DNA from: Stutzerimonas stutzeri
GTDB lineage: Bacteria > Pseudomonadota > Gammaproteobacteria > Pseudomonadales > Pseudomonadaceae
Direction: 5' to 3'
Assembly (NCBI RefSeq): GCF_019090095.1
Contig: NZ_JAGQFP010000002.1
Location: 1,116,001 to 1,180,000 of the forward strand
Length of the DNA: 64,000 bases
The position numbers and the translations under genes are program-made. Below are positions 41,310-50,395 of this stretch, one piece after another (the first letter of the stretch is position 1; each line of letters starts with the position of its first letter). Under the pieces are notes generated by a model. That model was not told the DNA's origin. It worked only from the letters and a program-made list of their open reading frames with translations, and did not search any database.

Positions 41310-42404
41310 ATGACCCCTCTTGAGCGCTATCAAGAAGACCTGAAACGTCCCGATTTCTTTCACGATGCCGCGCAGGAAAATGCCGTGCGTCATCTGCAGC
41401 GCCTGTATGACGATCTGGTCGCCGACGATCGGCATAAGGCCGGGCTGCTCGGCAAGCTGTTCGGCAAGAAGCAACAGGCGCCGGTCAAGGGCCTGTATTT
41501 CTGGGGCGGTGTCGGCCGCGGCAAGACCTATCTGGTCGATACCTTCTTCGATGCCCTGCCGTTCGAGCAGAAAACCCGCACGCACTTCCACCGCTTCATG
41601 AAGCGTGTGCATGAGGAAATGCGTACCCTAAAGGGCGAGAAGAACCCATTGACCATCATCGGCAAACGGTTTGCCGACGAGTCGCGAGTGATCTGTTTCG
41701 ACGAGTTCTTCGTGTCGGATATCACTGACGCGATGATCTTGGCGACGCTGCTCGAGGAGCTGTTCAAGAACGGTGTGAGCTTGGTGGCCACGTCCAACAT
41801 CGTCCCGGACGGCCTGTACAAGGATGGCTTGCAGCGTGCTCGCTTCCTGCCGGCCATCGAGCTGCTGAAGAAGCACACCGAGATCGTCAACGTCGACAGC
41901 GGGATCGATTACCGCCTGCGCGCGCTGGAGCAGGCCGAGCTCTACCATTTCCCGCTGGATGCCGAGGCCGAGCAGAGCCTGGAAAAGAGTTTCCGCAGCC
42001 TGTTGCCCGAGCAATGCCGGGTGCAGGAGAACGAAGCGCTGATGATCGAGAACCGTGAAATCGTCGCGCGCAAGACTGCGGGCGGTGTCGGCTGGTTCGA
42101 ATTCCGCGAACTGTGCGACGGCCCGCGTAGCCAGAACGATTACATCGAACTGGGCAAGATCTTCGATGCAGTGCTGGTGGCCAACATCGAACGGATGGAC
42201 GTCTCCAAGGACGACATGGCGCGTCGGTTCATCAACATGGTCGACGAGTTTTACGACCGCAATGTCAAACTGATCCTGTCGGCGGAAGTCGAGCTCAAGG
42301 ATCTGTATGCCGGTGGACGCCTGGAGTTCGAATTCCAGCGCACCCTGAGTCGCCTGCTGGAGATGCAGTCCCACGAGTACCTGGCCCGTCCGCACAAGCC
42401 GTAA
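41310..42404 (+). CDS. zapE: Cell-division-associated AFG1-type ATPase ZapE
   Basis: A 364-residue P-loop ATPase of the AFG1 family, peripheral to the inner membrane, which in E. coli affects Z-ring dynamics. Walker A is GGVGRGKT (near residue 70) and Walker B is VICFDEFFV, followed by the family signature LVATSNIVPDGLYKDGLQR. The start at 41310 (MTPLERYQEDLKRPDFFHD) matches the family; an upstream in-frame ATG adds 26 non-conserved residues. It lies 150 bp after trpS. Confidence 0.93.
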   Translation: MTPLERYQEDLKRPDFFHDAAQENAVRHLQRLYDDLVADDRHKAGLLGKLFGKKQQAPVKGLYFWGGVGRGKTYLVDTFFDALPFEQKTRTHFHRFMKRVHEEMRTLKGEKNPLTIIGKRFADESRVICFDEFFVSDITDAMILATLLEELFKNGVSLVATSNIVPDGLYKDGLQRARFLPAIELLKKHTEIVNVDSGIDYRLRALEQAELYHFPLDAEAEQSLEKSFRSLLPEQCRVQENEALMIENREIVARKTAGGVGWFEFRELCDGPRSQNDYIELGKIFDAVLVANIERMDVSKDDMARRFINMVDEFYDRNVKLILSAEVELKDLYAGGRLEFEFQRTLSRLLEMQSHEYLARPHKP

Positions 42405-42472
42405 GACGCAGCGGGAAGCCTGAAACCGGACGTTCGCAGAACCCCGTGCCGGCGCCCGGTAGCCCGAGCAGA

Positions 42473-42498
42473 GGTGGATGTGAAAGGCGACATCCACC
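42473..42498. repeat. REP-like palindrome between zapE and the GlxA-type gene
   Basis: GGTGGATGT and ACATCCACC form a perfect 9-bp stem with an 8-nt loop, flanked on the right by CTACGT. It is extragenic between converging genes and has the look of dispersed REP elements of the stutzeri/mendocina group, recalled and not checked. I saw no other copy in this window. It could also act as a bidirectional terminator. Confidence 0.5.
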
Positions 42499-42518
42499 CT
42501 ACGTACACTTACCGCTTT

Positions 42519-43511
42519 TTAACTGCTCTTCAAGCGATACTGCTGCCGGTACTGATTCGGCGATAGCTCCGTATGTTGGCGGAACAGGCGCGCAAAGAAG
42601 CTCGCATCGTCATAGCCGACCTCATAGCTGATGGTCTTGATGCTCTTGCGGGTGGTGGAGAGCAGCGTTTTCGCCGTCTCGATACGCAGTCGTTGCAGAT
42701 AGTGCAGGGGCTTGTCGCCGGTCGCCGTCTGAAAGCGTCGCATGAAGTTGCGAATGCTCATGCCGTGGTCACGAGCCACGTCCTCGAAGCGGAATTTCTC
42801 CGCGAAATGCTCTTCAAGCCATTCCTGAATCTGCAGTACCCGCGTGTCCAGATGGAGCTTCTGGCCGCCGAAGCCGATACGTCCCGGGCTGTAGTTGCGC
42901 TGCACTTCGAAGAGAATGTCACGCGCCATGCCTTGCGCGACGTGCGCCCCGCAGAAGCGTTCGACCAGGTGCATGTAAAGATCGCAGGCCGAGGTGGTGC
43001 CGCCGGCGCAATACAGGTTGTCGCTGTCGGTCAGGTGTTTTTCCTGAACGAACAGTACTCGGGGGAAACGCTCGGCGAACTCTCGCGCGAAACGCCAATG
43101 CGTGGTGGCCTCGCGCTCGTCGAGCAAGCCCGCCGCCGCCATCCAGAACGCGCCCGAAGCCTCGCCGCAGATGGCGCTGCCCGCTGCATGTCGCGCGCGT
43201 AGCCAGGGTGCGACCTGTGGATACTGCTGGCAAAGCACATCGAAGTCCGCCCAGAAGGCTGGCAGGATGACCGCATCGGCGTCTCCCAGCGCGCCGTCCA
43301 CCTCGATACGCGGGCCGCTGAAGGTATTGACGGGGTGCCCGTCGGGGCTCACCAACAGGGTTTCGAACGCCGGTGTCAGGTCCTGCCCTTGCTGCTTGCC
43401 GTACCGCAGGCTGGCCATGTGAAAGAAATCCTTGGCATGTAGCAGAGTGGATGCGAACACTCCATCGGTTGCCAGAATGCTGATACGTCGCAAGGGTCGG
43501 GCGCTGAGCAT
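42519..43511 (-). CDS. GlxA/FtrA-family AraC-type transcriptional regulator
   Basis: A 330-residue regulator with an N-terminal DJ-1/PfpI-like domain (about 8-190), including the elbow-like AGSAICGEASGAFWMAAAGLL, and a C-terminal double helix-turn-helix (about 220-325) ending in FFARLFRQHTELSPNQYRQQYR. Such regulators often control catabolism of amines or quaternary ammonium compounds, but no catabolic genes are nearby. The start at 43511 (MLSARPLRRISIL) fits where the domain begins. It is divergent from nfi, and a perfect inverted repeat lies between them. Confidence 0.9.
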   Translation of the reverse strand: MLSARPLRRISILATDGVFASTLLHAKDFFHMASLRYGKQQGQDLTPAFETLLVSPDGHPVNTFSGPRIEVDGALGDADAVILPAFWADFDVLCQQYPQVAPWLRARHAAGSAICGEASGAFWMAAAGLLDEREATTHWRFAREFAERFPRVLFVQEKHLTDSDNLYCAGGTTSACDLYMHLVERFCGAHVAQGMARDILFEVQRNYSPGRIGFGGQKLHLDTRVLQIQEWLEEHFAEKFRFEDVARDHGMSIRNFMRRFQTATGDKPLHYLQRLRIETAKTLLSTTRKSIKTISYEVGYDDASFFARLFRQHTELSPNQYRQQYRLKSS

Positions 43512-43600
43512 GCTTTGTCTTCTGCCGATTCCGTTTGTTCTTGTAAGGGCAAAGCAGGGTAAAACTGCCGTGGGTCGGCGGGAGCGTCTTATTTTTTTGC

Positions 43601-43616
43601 TTGACTGTCCAGTCAA
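43601..43616. promoter_or_regulatory. Inverted repeat between the GlxA-type gene and nfi
   Basis: TTGACTG-TC-CAGTCAA is a perfect 7-bp inverted repeat with a 2-bp centre. It lies 67 bp before nfi and 90 bp before the divergent regulator, and one arm could double as a -35 element. The spacing is typical of a dimeric TetR- or GntR-type operator; no such regulator is adjacent. Confidence 0.5.
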
Positions 43617-43682
43617 ACGTCAGGCTTTCGCTGAGGAACCGCTCGGGGCACGCCCCGTCTGATGAGGACAGAGAGGTTTTTT

Positions 43683-44411
43683 ATGACTGCACACACACCG
43701 CAACGCCGAGCCGACGCCTTCAGCGGTTGGGATGGTAGCCCCGCCAATGCCCGCGCGTTGCAGAAACAGCTGGCCGGTCAGGTGGTGCTACAAGACGACT
43801 ATGGTCCGTTACGCGTGATCGCCGGTGTCGACGTCGGTTTTGAAGAGGCGGGCAAGATTACCCGGGCCGCGGTGGTCTTGCTCGATGCCGATACCCTTGA
43901 GCTGATGGCGCAGACCGTGGCGCGGGTGCCGACCTCTATGCCCTATATCCCCGGCTTGCTCTCCTTTCGCGAGCTGCCGGCGGTCCTGCAGGCGCTCGAC
44001 GCGCTGGGGCAGACGCCGGATCTGATCTTTTCCGACGGGCATGGGATCGCGCACCCGCGCGGCCTCGGAATCGCCGCGCATCTGGGCGTGATCACCGGCC
44101 TGCCGACCATCGGTGTGGCGAAGAAGATCCTGACCGGCCAGCACGAAGCCCTGGGCGAGCAGCGTGGCGATCAGGTCGAGCTGGTGGACAAGGCCGGCCA
44201 GGTGATCGGTACCGTACTGCGTAGCAAGGACAAGGTGCGGCCGCTGATCATTTCACCGGGCAATCGGGTCAGCCTGGAAACCGCGCCGCAACTGGTGATG
44301 CGCTTCGTCACCCGCTATCGCCTGCCGGAACCGACACGGCTGGCCGATCGCCTGGCCTCGCGCCGTGACGAAAAACGCGCGAGCGGCCAGCGGACCATGG
44401 CGCTGGAGTAG
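43683..44411 (+). CDS. nfi: Endonuclease V (deoxyinosine 3'-endonuclease)
   Basis: A 242-residue repair nuclease that nicks DNA 3' to deoxyinosine and other deaminated bases. Metal ligands are Asp50 (GVDVGF), Glu97 (LLSFRELP) and Asp118 (FSDGHG), matching the E. coli Asp/Glu/Asp triad, and the PYIPG wedge motif is present. The start at 43683 has GAGAGG upstream; an ATG 21 bp earlier is less likely. Orientation is the same as the following ampDE. Confidence 0.93.
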   Translation: MTAHTPQRRADAFSGWDGSPANARALQKQLAGQVVLQDDYGPLRVIAGVDVGFEEAGKITRAAVVLLDADTLELMAQTVARVPTSMPYIPGLLSFRELPAVLQALDALGQTPDLIFSDGHGIAHPRGLGIAAHLGVITGLPTIGVAKKILTGQHEALGEQRGDQVELVDKAGQVIGTVLRSKDKVRPLIISPGNRVSLETAPQLVMRFVTRYRLPEPTRLADRLASRRDEKRASGQRTMALE

Positions 44412-44481
44412 CGTCCGACTTGCGGCCGGCGGTCGCCGGCGCTAGCCTGCAAACCCCGCAGGTTACCCAGGGTTCGCTCCG

Positions 44482-45033
44482 ATGCAGCTGGATCACGCGA
44501 CAGGTTGGTGCCGAGGCATTCGCCATTACCCTTCGCCCAACTACAACCAGCGACCGGACGGTGAAATTTCGCTGCTGATCATCCACAACATCAGCCTGCC
44601 GCCTGGCTGCTTCGGCACCGGCAAGGTCCACGAATTCTTCCAGAACGGCCTGGCCTGCGATGAGCACCCCTTCTTCGAGCAGATCGCGACGCTGCAGGTG
44701 TCGGCGCATTTCCTCATCGAGCGCGATGGGGTGATCACGCAGTTCGTGTCCTGCCTGGATCGCGCCTGGCACGCGGGTGTGTCGCGGTTCGGCGAACGGG
44801 AAGGCTGCAACGATTTTTCCATTGGTATCGAGCTGGAAGGAACCGACGACATTCCGTTCAGCGACGCCCAATACGATAGCCTCATTCACCTGTGTCACTT
44901 GCTCCAGCGGGCGTATCCGGCGATCACCCCGGAACGTGTCTGCGGGCACAGCGATATCGCGCCGGGGCGCAAGACCGACCCGGGACCGGCGTTCGACTGG
45001 CAGCGTTTGCGCACCGCCGCGATTGTCGTCTGA
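44482..45033 (+). CDS. ampD: 1,6-anhydro-N-acetylmuramyl-L-alanine amidase AmpD
   Basis: A 183-residue cytoplasmic zinc amidase of the peptidoglycan recycling pathway that cleaves the stem peptide from anhydro-muropeptides; its loss induces AmpC beta-lactamase through AmpR. Zinc ligands are His35, His156 and Asp166 (GHSDIAPGRKTDPGP), with catalytic Glu118 in IGIELEG. It lacks a signal peptide, as expected for AmpD rather than AmiD. ampE starts 26 bp downstream. Confidence 0.96.
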   Translation: MQLDHATGWCRGIRHYPSPNYNQRPDGEISLLIIHNISLPPGCFGTGKVHEFFQNGLACDEHPFFEQIATLQVSAHFLIERDGVITQFVSCLDRAWHAGVSRFGEREGCNDFSIGIELEGTDDIPFSDAQYDSLIHLCHLLQRAYPAITPERVCGHSDIAPGRKTDPGPAFDWQRLRTAAIVV

Positions 45034-45059
45034 GGCGCCCTGACAGGAACGATTCCGCC

Positions 45060-45893
45060 ATGATTTTTCTCGCAGTACTGCTGGTCCTGTTGATCGACAA
45101 ACTCACCGACTGGCGCCGTGACGTGCAGCAGGATGGGCCCTGGCTGCACTGGTTGCAGCGCGTCGACAAGCGTTCCGGTACCCCCATGCCCTGGTTGGGG
45201 CTGGCGTTGGCGGTACTGCTGCCGGTGCTGCTGCTCGGTCTGTTGCTGCTCGCGCTCAAACCGCTGGCCTATGGCTGGCTCAGTTTGCCGCTGCATGTGT
45301 TGGTGCTGCTGTACAGCCTGGGGCGCGGTCAGGGCAAGCGCGACTTCGGCGCATTCCGAGATGCCTGGCGTCGGGGCGACGACGAGGCGGCCGCGCTGGT
45401 CGCCGAGCGCGACCTGAACCTAAATGCCTCCGACGCGCCGAGCCTGCTGCGCGCGGTCGAGGCGCAGCTGCTCTGGCGCAGTTATCAGGGGTTCTTCGCC
45501 GTGATTTTCTGGTACGTGTTGCTGGGGCCCGTGGCCGCGCTGGCTTACCGCTTGCTGGCGCTGACCCTTGACCATGCCAGGGATGCGGCCATGCGCGAGC
45601 AGGCCGGGCAGCTACGGCATGCCTTCGACTGGCTACCGGTGCGGGTGCTGCTGGCCAGTTTCGGACTGGTCGGCAACTTCGTCGCGGTCAACCGTGCGCT
45701 GCTCAATGACCTGCTGCATTGGGACATCCCCGCTTCGCGCCTGCTGGCTGACGTTGGCCCGGTCGCCGCTGATCTGCGCGAGCCTTTCGAGGGCGAGGCG
45801 GGAATCGCTCGGCTCGACAGTCTGGCCGCTCTGCTGGTGCGTACCCGCATGCTCTGGTATGCCGCCATCGCCCTCTGGATCCTGCTTCGCTAG
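45060..45893 (+). CDS. ampE: Regulatory signalling membrane protein AmpE
   Basis: A 277-residue inner-membrane protein with four to five predicted helices (about 1-12, 42-66, 68-85, 140-165 and 260-277). It begins MIFLAVLLVLLIDKLTDWR, the family signature. AmpE is coupled genetically to AmpD in beta-lactamase regulation, with unknown biochemical activity. The gene follows ampD by 26 bp and precedes a chemoreceptor, as in P. aeruginosa (PA4522-PA4520). Confidence 0.92.
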   Translation: MIFLAVLLVLLIDKLTDWRRDVQQDGPWLHWLQRVDKRSGTPMPWLGLALAVLLPVLLLGLLLLALKPLAYGWLSLPLHVLVLLYSLGRGQGKRDFGAFRDAWRRGDDEAAALVAERDLNLNASDAPSLLRAVEAQLLWRSYQGFFAVIFWYVLLGPVAALAYRLLALTLDHARDAAMREQAGQLRHAFDWLPVRVLLASFGLVGNFVAVNRALLNDLLHWDIPASRLLADVGPVAADLREPFEGEAGIARLDSLAALLVRTRMLWYAAIALWILLR

Positions 45894-46027
45894 GCGGTTG
45901 CGCCGATTCTCGAAGATCCGTCAGCCCCGCCTCGTCTACGAGGCGACCAGACGTCGGATAAGCCCAATGGATAGGTCGCGATCGGCGGGATTTCTGCTAG
46001 TTGTGAGGCCATCATCCTGCCATTACC

Positions 46028-46054
46028 TTAAGTTACATTAGTGGCGACCGATAT
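46028..46054 (+). promoter_or_regulatory. FliA (sigma-28) promoter of the chemoreceptor gene
   Basis: TTAAGTTA (46028-46035), an 11-bp spacer and ACCGATAT (46047-46054) match the sigma-28 consensus TAAAGTTT-N11-GCCGATAA at six of eight positions in each half. It lies 89 bp before the TTG start. Confidence 0.65.
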
Positions 46055-46143
46055 CCCGTATAAGTTTTCTTGCGTCACGCTCCGACGAGCCGCAGCCACG
46101 ATGAATGCTGCCGGCCACACAACAAGAAATAGGGGGACGTCTT

Positions 46144-48174
46144 TTGAAAAGCCTGTTATATCCCGCCATTGCATTGATGAATCGGCTGAGCTTTGGCATG
46201 AAGTTCAGCCTGATCAGCGTGCTTTTTCTCGTCCCCATGCTGCTGACCAACTTCTATCTGGTGCGTGATTCGTATCGTGAGTTCGTCGGTACGCGCACTG
46301 AGCTGCAGAGCCTAGAATTACTCGGCACGGCGCTGCAGTTGCGCCGCGATATGCAGGATTGGAAGGATCTGGTCGAGATCGAGGGCATCATCGGCCAGAC
46401 CGGTAAAGTGCAGGCGTTGGTGTCTCGGTTGTCCACGGTCGAATCCGCGTTGTCGACGCAGATGCAGCGCCTGGCTCCGGTGAGCGAAGATCCCGAGCAG
46501 GTGGCTGAATTCACCAGCCGCCGAGACGAACTCGACGCGGCGCTGCGTGAGGCTCAGGCGCAACAGTCGTTGCAGGCCAAGGCCGCCATGGCCCGCGCCC
46601 TGCTGGGCAAGGTGCAGGTGATGATCAAGCTGATCACCAGCCAGTCGGGCCTGAGTCAGGACAGTCAGCGGGACGTGCGCATGCTCGCCGAACTGTTGAC
46701 CTCGGCCACGCCCACCATTACCGCCGCGCTCGGTGAAGGACGGGCCGTTGGCTCCTATACCTTCGGCCAGGGCTACCTGAACTCCGATGCCAGCAACAAG
46801 CTGGACAATCTGCTGCTCGAGCTGGAAAAGCAGCAGGCGCAGTACGGGGCGCAACTGCACGACGTGCTGGGCAGCAGCGCCGCTGCCCAGCGCCAGCTGC
46901 AGACCTATACCGAGGCCAGTCATGCCTCCTTGCAGCGCAGCAGCGATGTTTTCCAGGACCAGGTGATCATGGCCGAAGCGCTGGATACTCCCTGGGACCA
47001 GTTCTACGACCTGATCAGCGCTGAAATGGCGAAGACCTACGCGCTCAACGACGCGGTTCTCGGCTTTCTCGATGAGCAACTGGCACTGCGGCTGGAGCAG
47101 AAACGCTTGCTCATGACCCTGCTGCTGGCCGCGCTGGCGCTGGTGTTCCTGCTGGTCGTCTACCTTTACAGCGCGTTCTACATGTCCACGCGTGCCTCGC
47201 TGCGTAGCCTCGGCGCCACCATGGACCGTGTGGCCGCGGGCGACATGACGGCGCGCTTCAAGGTTCAGAGCCGTGATGAGCTGGGTGAGCTGGGGCAGGT
47301 CTTTAACGAGACCGTGGCGAAGATCCGCGAGCTGATCGAGCGTGTCGGCCAGACGGTCGGTGAGGTGGAGCGCCAGGCGTCGCGTGTCGAAACGGTCTCC
47401 GGCGAGAGCAACCAGACGGTCTCCGAACAGCGTGGGCAGATCGAGCAGGTCGCCACGGCCATGAACGAGATGTCGGCAACCGCTCAGGAAGTGGCCACTA
47501 GTGCCGAGGCGGCGGTCGGCAGCGCCCAGAGTGTCAACGACGAAACGGTGAGCGGGCGTGGCCTGGTGGAGGCGCAGGTCGCCGGCATCGGGCGCTTGGC
47601 GGCCGAGATCGAGCAGTCGGTCGAGGTGATCAACCAGCTGGCCAGCGACAGCAAGGCCATCAGCCAGGTGCTGGATGTAATCAAGGGTGTGGCCGAGCAG
47701 ACCAATCTGTTGGCGCTCAACGCGGCGATCGAGGCGGCGCGTGCTGGCGAGCAAGGGCGCGGTTTCGCGGTGGTCGCCGATGAGGTGCGCAGCCTGGCCA
47801 GACGTACCCAGCAGTCGACCGAGGAGATCGAGCAGATGATTGGTCGGCTGCAGGGCGGCGTCGGCGCAGCGGTCAAGACCATGCATGCAAGCCATTCGAT
47901 GGCCGAGGATACGGTCAGCCAGTCGGCGCAGGTGCAGCAGGCGCTCGAGAACATCCTCGGCGCGGTCGGCGTCATCGTCGATCAGAACCAGCAGATCGCC
48001 GCGGCTGCCGAGGAGCAGACGGCCGTTGCCCACGACATCGATCGCAACATCGTCGCCATCAACGAAGCCGGGCAGCGCACCGCCGAGGGTGCCGGGCACA
48101 CCGAGCAGGCCAGCCGAGAACTCAGCGAATTGGTCGGCCGCCTGCAACAGTTGATCGGTGCGTTCAGGGTCTGA
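46144..48174 (+). CDS. Methyl-accepting chemotaxis protein, PA4520-like
   Basis: A 676-residue receptor. TM1 (about 18-40), a helical periplasmic region (about 41-325), TM2 (about 328-348), HAMP (about 350-400) and a signalling domain with tip [20 protein letters not shown]. The start is TTG 46144: GGGGGA lies 6-7 bp upstream and the protein then begins (M)[14 protein letters not shown]; an in-frame ATG at 46105 lacks a ribosome site. It follows ampE, matching P. aeruginosa PA4520. Ligand unknown. The FliA-type promoter indicates motility-regulated expression. Confidence 0.92.
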   Translation: MKSLLYPAIALMNRLSFGMKFSLISVLFLVPMLLTNFYLVRDSYREFVGTRTELQSLELLGTALQLRRDMQDWKDLVEIEGIIGQTGKVQALVSRLSTVESALSTQMQRLAPVSEDPEQVAEFTSRRDELDAALREAQAQQSLQAKAAMARALLGKVQVMIKLITSQSGLSQDSQRDVRMLAELLTSATPTITAALGEGRAVGSYTFGQGYLNSDASNKLDNLLLELEKQQAQYGAQLHDVLGSSAAAQRQLQTYTEASHASLQRSSDVFQDQVIMAEALDTPWDQFYDLISAEMAKTYALNDAVLGFLDEQLALRLEQKRLLMTLLLAALALVFLLVVYLYSAFYMSTRASLRSLGATMDRVAAGDMTARFKVQSRDELGELGQVFNETVAKIRELIERVGQTVGEVERQASRVETVSGESNQTVSEQRGQIEQVATAMNEMSATAQEVATSAEAAVGSAQSVNDETVSGRGLVEAQVAGIGRLAAEIEQSVEVINQLASDSKAISQVLDVIKGVAEQTNLLALNAAIEAARAGEQGRGFAVVADEVRSLARRTQQSTEEIEQMIGRLQGGVGAAVKTMHASHSMAEDTVSQSAQVQQALENILGAVGVIVDQNQQIAAAAEEQTAVAHDIDRNIVAINEAGQRTAEGAGHTEQASRELSELVGRLQQLIGAFRV

Positions 48175-48341
48175 TCAGCGCTCGGAGCCTGGCGCGTCTT
48201 AGACTCGCTCGTCATTCCTTGCGGCACGCGCGCTCGCGGAACTGAATCGGGCCACGCCCGAACCGATCGTCGCGGCGGGCGAACTCGAAAGCGCCTGGTC
48301 GAGTCGGCTATAGCAACACCGGCTTCGACAGGGCAAATCCG

Positions 48342-48860
48342 ATGTCCGCTACCGCAAAGAAGACCGACCCCAAGCTCTGGGAGCGGGTCAAGCAGGACGT
48401 CACCCGAGGCGACAAGGGCGGCGAGCCCGGTCAGTGGTCGGCGCGCAAGGCGCAGTACGCCGTGCAGGAGTACAAGAAACGCGGCGGTGGCTACGAGGGC
48501 GGGAAGGCTGCCGACAACCAGCTGCGCGAGTGGACTCGGGAGGACTGGGGCACGCAATCCGGCAAGCCTTCGGGCGAGACCGGCGAGCGCTACCTGCCCA
48601 AGCACGCCCGGGAGGCGTTGAGCGACGAGGAGTACGCTCGCACCACGCGCAAGAAGCGCGCGGACGCGCGACGCGGTCAACAGCATTCGAAACAACCCGT
48701 CGACGTCGCCGACAAGACCCGTCGTGCGCGCGAGCCGGCCCTCAGCGGCCTGACCAAACCGGCGCTCATGCGTCGCGCGGCCCAGCATGATATTCGCGGC
48801 CGTTCGACGATGAAGAAGGCCGAGCTGATCGCCGCACTCGAACGAGCAGGGGAACCATGA
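48342..48860 (+). CDS. DUF5872 domain protein with C-terminal Rho-N/SAP-like motif
   Basis: A 172-residue, highly charged soluble protein. Residues about 5-100 match DUF5872, with GEPGQWSARKAQYAVQEYKK, GGGYEG and TGERYLPKHAREAL. A Lys/Arg-rich linker (about 100-130) leads to a 40-residue C-terminal segment (LTKPALMRRAAQHDIRGRST onward) that resembles Rho-N or SAP nucleic-acid-binding helices. Function unknown; nucleic-acid binding is inferred. It overlaps the DUF3140 gene by 4 bp, so the two are translationally coupled. Confidence 0.82.
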   Translation: MSATAKKTDPKLWERVKQDVTRGDKGGEPGQWSARKAQYAVQEYKKRGGGYEGGKAADNQLREWTREDWGTQSGKPSGETGERYLPKHAREALSDEEYARTTRKKRADARRGQQHSKQPVDVADKTRRAREPALSGLTKPALMRRAAQHDIRGRSTMKKAELIAALERAGEP

Positions 48861-49225
48861 GCGGCTTCGACGAAGACGAGCGCCGCAGCATTCGCGACGA
48901 CTTCAGCACTGCGGTGAACATGACGCCTGCAGCGCTGCGTCGCTGGCTTGACAGCGACGAGAGCCGCAGCGTCGGCATGACGGCCAGTGGCGACAAGGTC
49001 ACCACACCGGGCGATGGCGAGGCGGTCGGGCACCACATGGGTGAACGCATCCTCCAACTCAAGGGCACCCGACACGCCGATCTCGACGAAGAGGACTACC
49101 GAGCCATGCGCAAGGTCGTCGGCTATGTCCACCGGCACCTGGCGCAACGACCGCAGGGCGATGTCACCGAGACCCGCTGGCGTCAGTCACTCATGAACTG
49201 GGGTCACGACCCGCTTCGGCGCTGA
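48857..49225 (+). CDS. DUF3140 family protein
   Basis: A 122-residue acidic-to-neutral protein that matches DUF3140: FSTAVNMTPAALRRWLDSDE near the start, GHHMGERIL in the middle and a C-terminal LMNWGHDP. The family is often annotated as DNA-binding without direct evidence that I know of. It is coupled by a 4-bp overlap to the DUF5872 gene upstream and convergent with tatD. Confidence 0.85.
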   Translation: MSGFDEDERRSIRDDFSTAVNMTPAALRRWLDSDESRSVGMTASGDKVTTPGDGEAVGHHMGERILQLKGTRHADLDEEDYRAMRKVVGYVHRHLAQRPQGDVTETRWRQSLMNWGHDPLRR

Positions 49226-49276
49226 CCGCGGCGCCACGAGGCCGGCCCGCGAGCTGTCTGCCTGCACCTACGAGCC

Positions 49277-50056
49277 CTACGACCAGCCGAACAGCTCGCA
49301 ACTGTTGTGATAGCTGGCCTCGGCCAGCTCTTCCGGGCTGATGCCGCGCAGCTCGGCCAGTTCGCGGCAGATATCCGGGAGAAACTCCGGGCTGTTGCGT
49401 TCGCCGGCGTGGCTGTGCGGGGTGATGTCGGGAGCATCGGTTTCCAGCACGATGCTTTCGAGCGGCAACTGCTTGAGCACGCGATGCATGCGGTGCGCCT
49501 GTGGCCAGGTGCCGGCGCCGCCGAGGCCGAGCTTGTAGCCGAGCCTGATGTACTCGCGGGCTTCCTCCCAGCTGCCGCTGAAGGCATGGGCGATGCCGGC
49601 GCGCTTGAGCCTGTGCCGCTTGAGCGTGGCGATCATCTGGGCATGGGCGCGGCGCACGTGCAGCAGCACCGGCAGCTCGAATTCGCTGGCCAATGCCAGC
49701 TGCGCCTCGAGCAAGGACTGCTGGCGCTCCTTGGCCGGGTCTTCGATGTAGTAGTCCAGGCCGATTTCGCCGATGGCACAGAGCTTGGCCTCGCCGCGCA
49801 GGCGCTGCAGCCAATCACGCAGCGCGTCGATGTGTTCCGCCCGGTGATCCTGTAGAAACACCGGGTGCAGGCCTAGCGCCACATGGACGCAAGGTTCTTC
49901 CTGGGCCAGCTGCCAGACCCGGGCCCAGTTGGCCTGATGCACCCCCAACACCAGGATGCGTTCGACTCCGGCCCTCTGGCTACGCGCCAATACCTCGCTG
50001 CGATCGGTATCGAACGGGTCGAAGTCGAGGTGGGTATGGGTGTCGATCAGGCGCAC
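49277..50056 (-). CDS. TatD-family metal-dependent nuclease
   Basis: A 259-residue TIM-barrel metallohydrolase. Metal ligands are in IDTHTHLDF (His6, His8), GEIGLDYY (Glu), VLLHVRRA (His), AHAFSG (His) and LETDAPD (Asp). TatD proteins are 3'-5' exonucleases or deoxyribonucleases acting in the cytoplasm. Several paralogues exist in pseudomonads, so I do not assign a symbol. The small unknown gene at 50101 lies 44 bp upstream on the same strand. Confidence 0.9.
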   Translation of the reverse strand: MRLIDTHTHLDFDPFDTDRSEVLARSQRAGVERILVLGVHQANWARVWQLAQEEPCVHVALGLHPVFLQDHRAEHIDALRDWLQRLRGEAKLCAIGEIGLDYYIEDPAKERQQSLLEAQLALASEFELPVLLHVRRAHAQMIATLKRHRLKRAGIAHAFSGSWEEAREYIRLGYKLGLGGAGTWPQAHRMHRVLKQLPLESIVLETDAPDITPHSHAGERNSPEFLPDICRELAELRGISPEELAEASYHNSCELFGWS

Positions 50057-50100
50057 GGCAGCCTTCTCCTGTTCGGGGCCGGAATCATTGACGAGGGCAC

Positions 50101-50346
50101 TCAGCGGTTGGCTTCCTCCTCGATCTGGATATCGCTGACACCCAGCTCGGCCATGCGGCTGTGTTCGCTGGGACGTACCGGGATTTCCCAGGGCGCATCG
50201 GTCGCAGCGCGAGGCTCGCGGACATGATGCAGCAGAATCTCCAGTTCGGCTTGTTCCAGATCCGGCTCTTCGAAGGAGCTGAGCGTCAGCGAGGCCGGAT
50301 TACCATTGATCAGGTAGTGGATGCGGTAGCGTTTCAGTTCGGTCAT
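50101..50346 (-). CDS. Small conserved protein of unknown function
   Basis: An 81-residue acidic protein, MTELKRYRIHYLINGNPASL at the start, with alternating beta-like segments and a helix near EQAELEILLHHV. I do not recognise its family. The frame is open far upstream, but ATG 50346 has a GAGAG ribosome site and begins a plausible fold. It lies between ada and tatD on the same strand, with 49 bp to ada and 44 bp to tatD, so it may belong to a three-gene unit. Confidence 0.65.
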   Translation of the reverse strand: MTELKRYRIHYLINGNPASLTLSSFEEPDLEQAELEILLHHVREPRAATDAPWEIPVRPSEHSRMAELGVSDIQIEEEANR

Positions 50347-50395
50347 GGCGGCTCTCGACTCCGGGTATGTGGAATATCGGACCGCCGAATTTCTG

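Noticed and set aside
46318..48147. 609-residue minus-strand open frame over the chemoreceptor
   Set aside because: The same antisense effect; the plus-strand protein has clear receptor domains.
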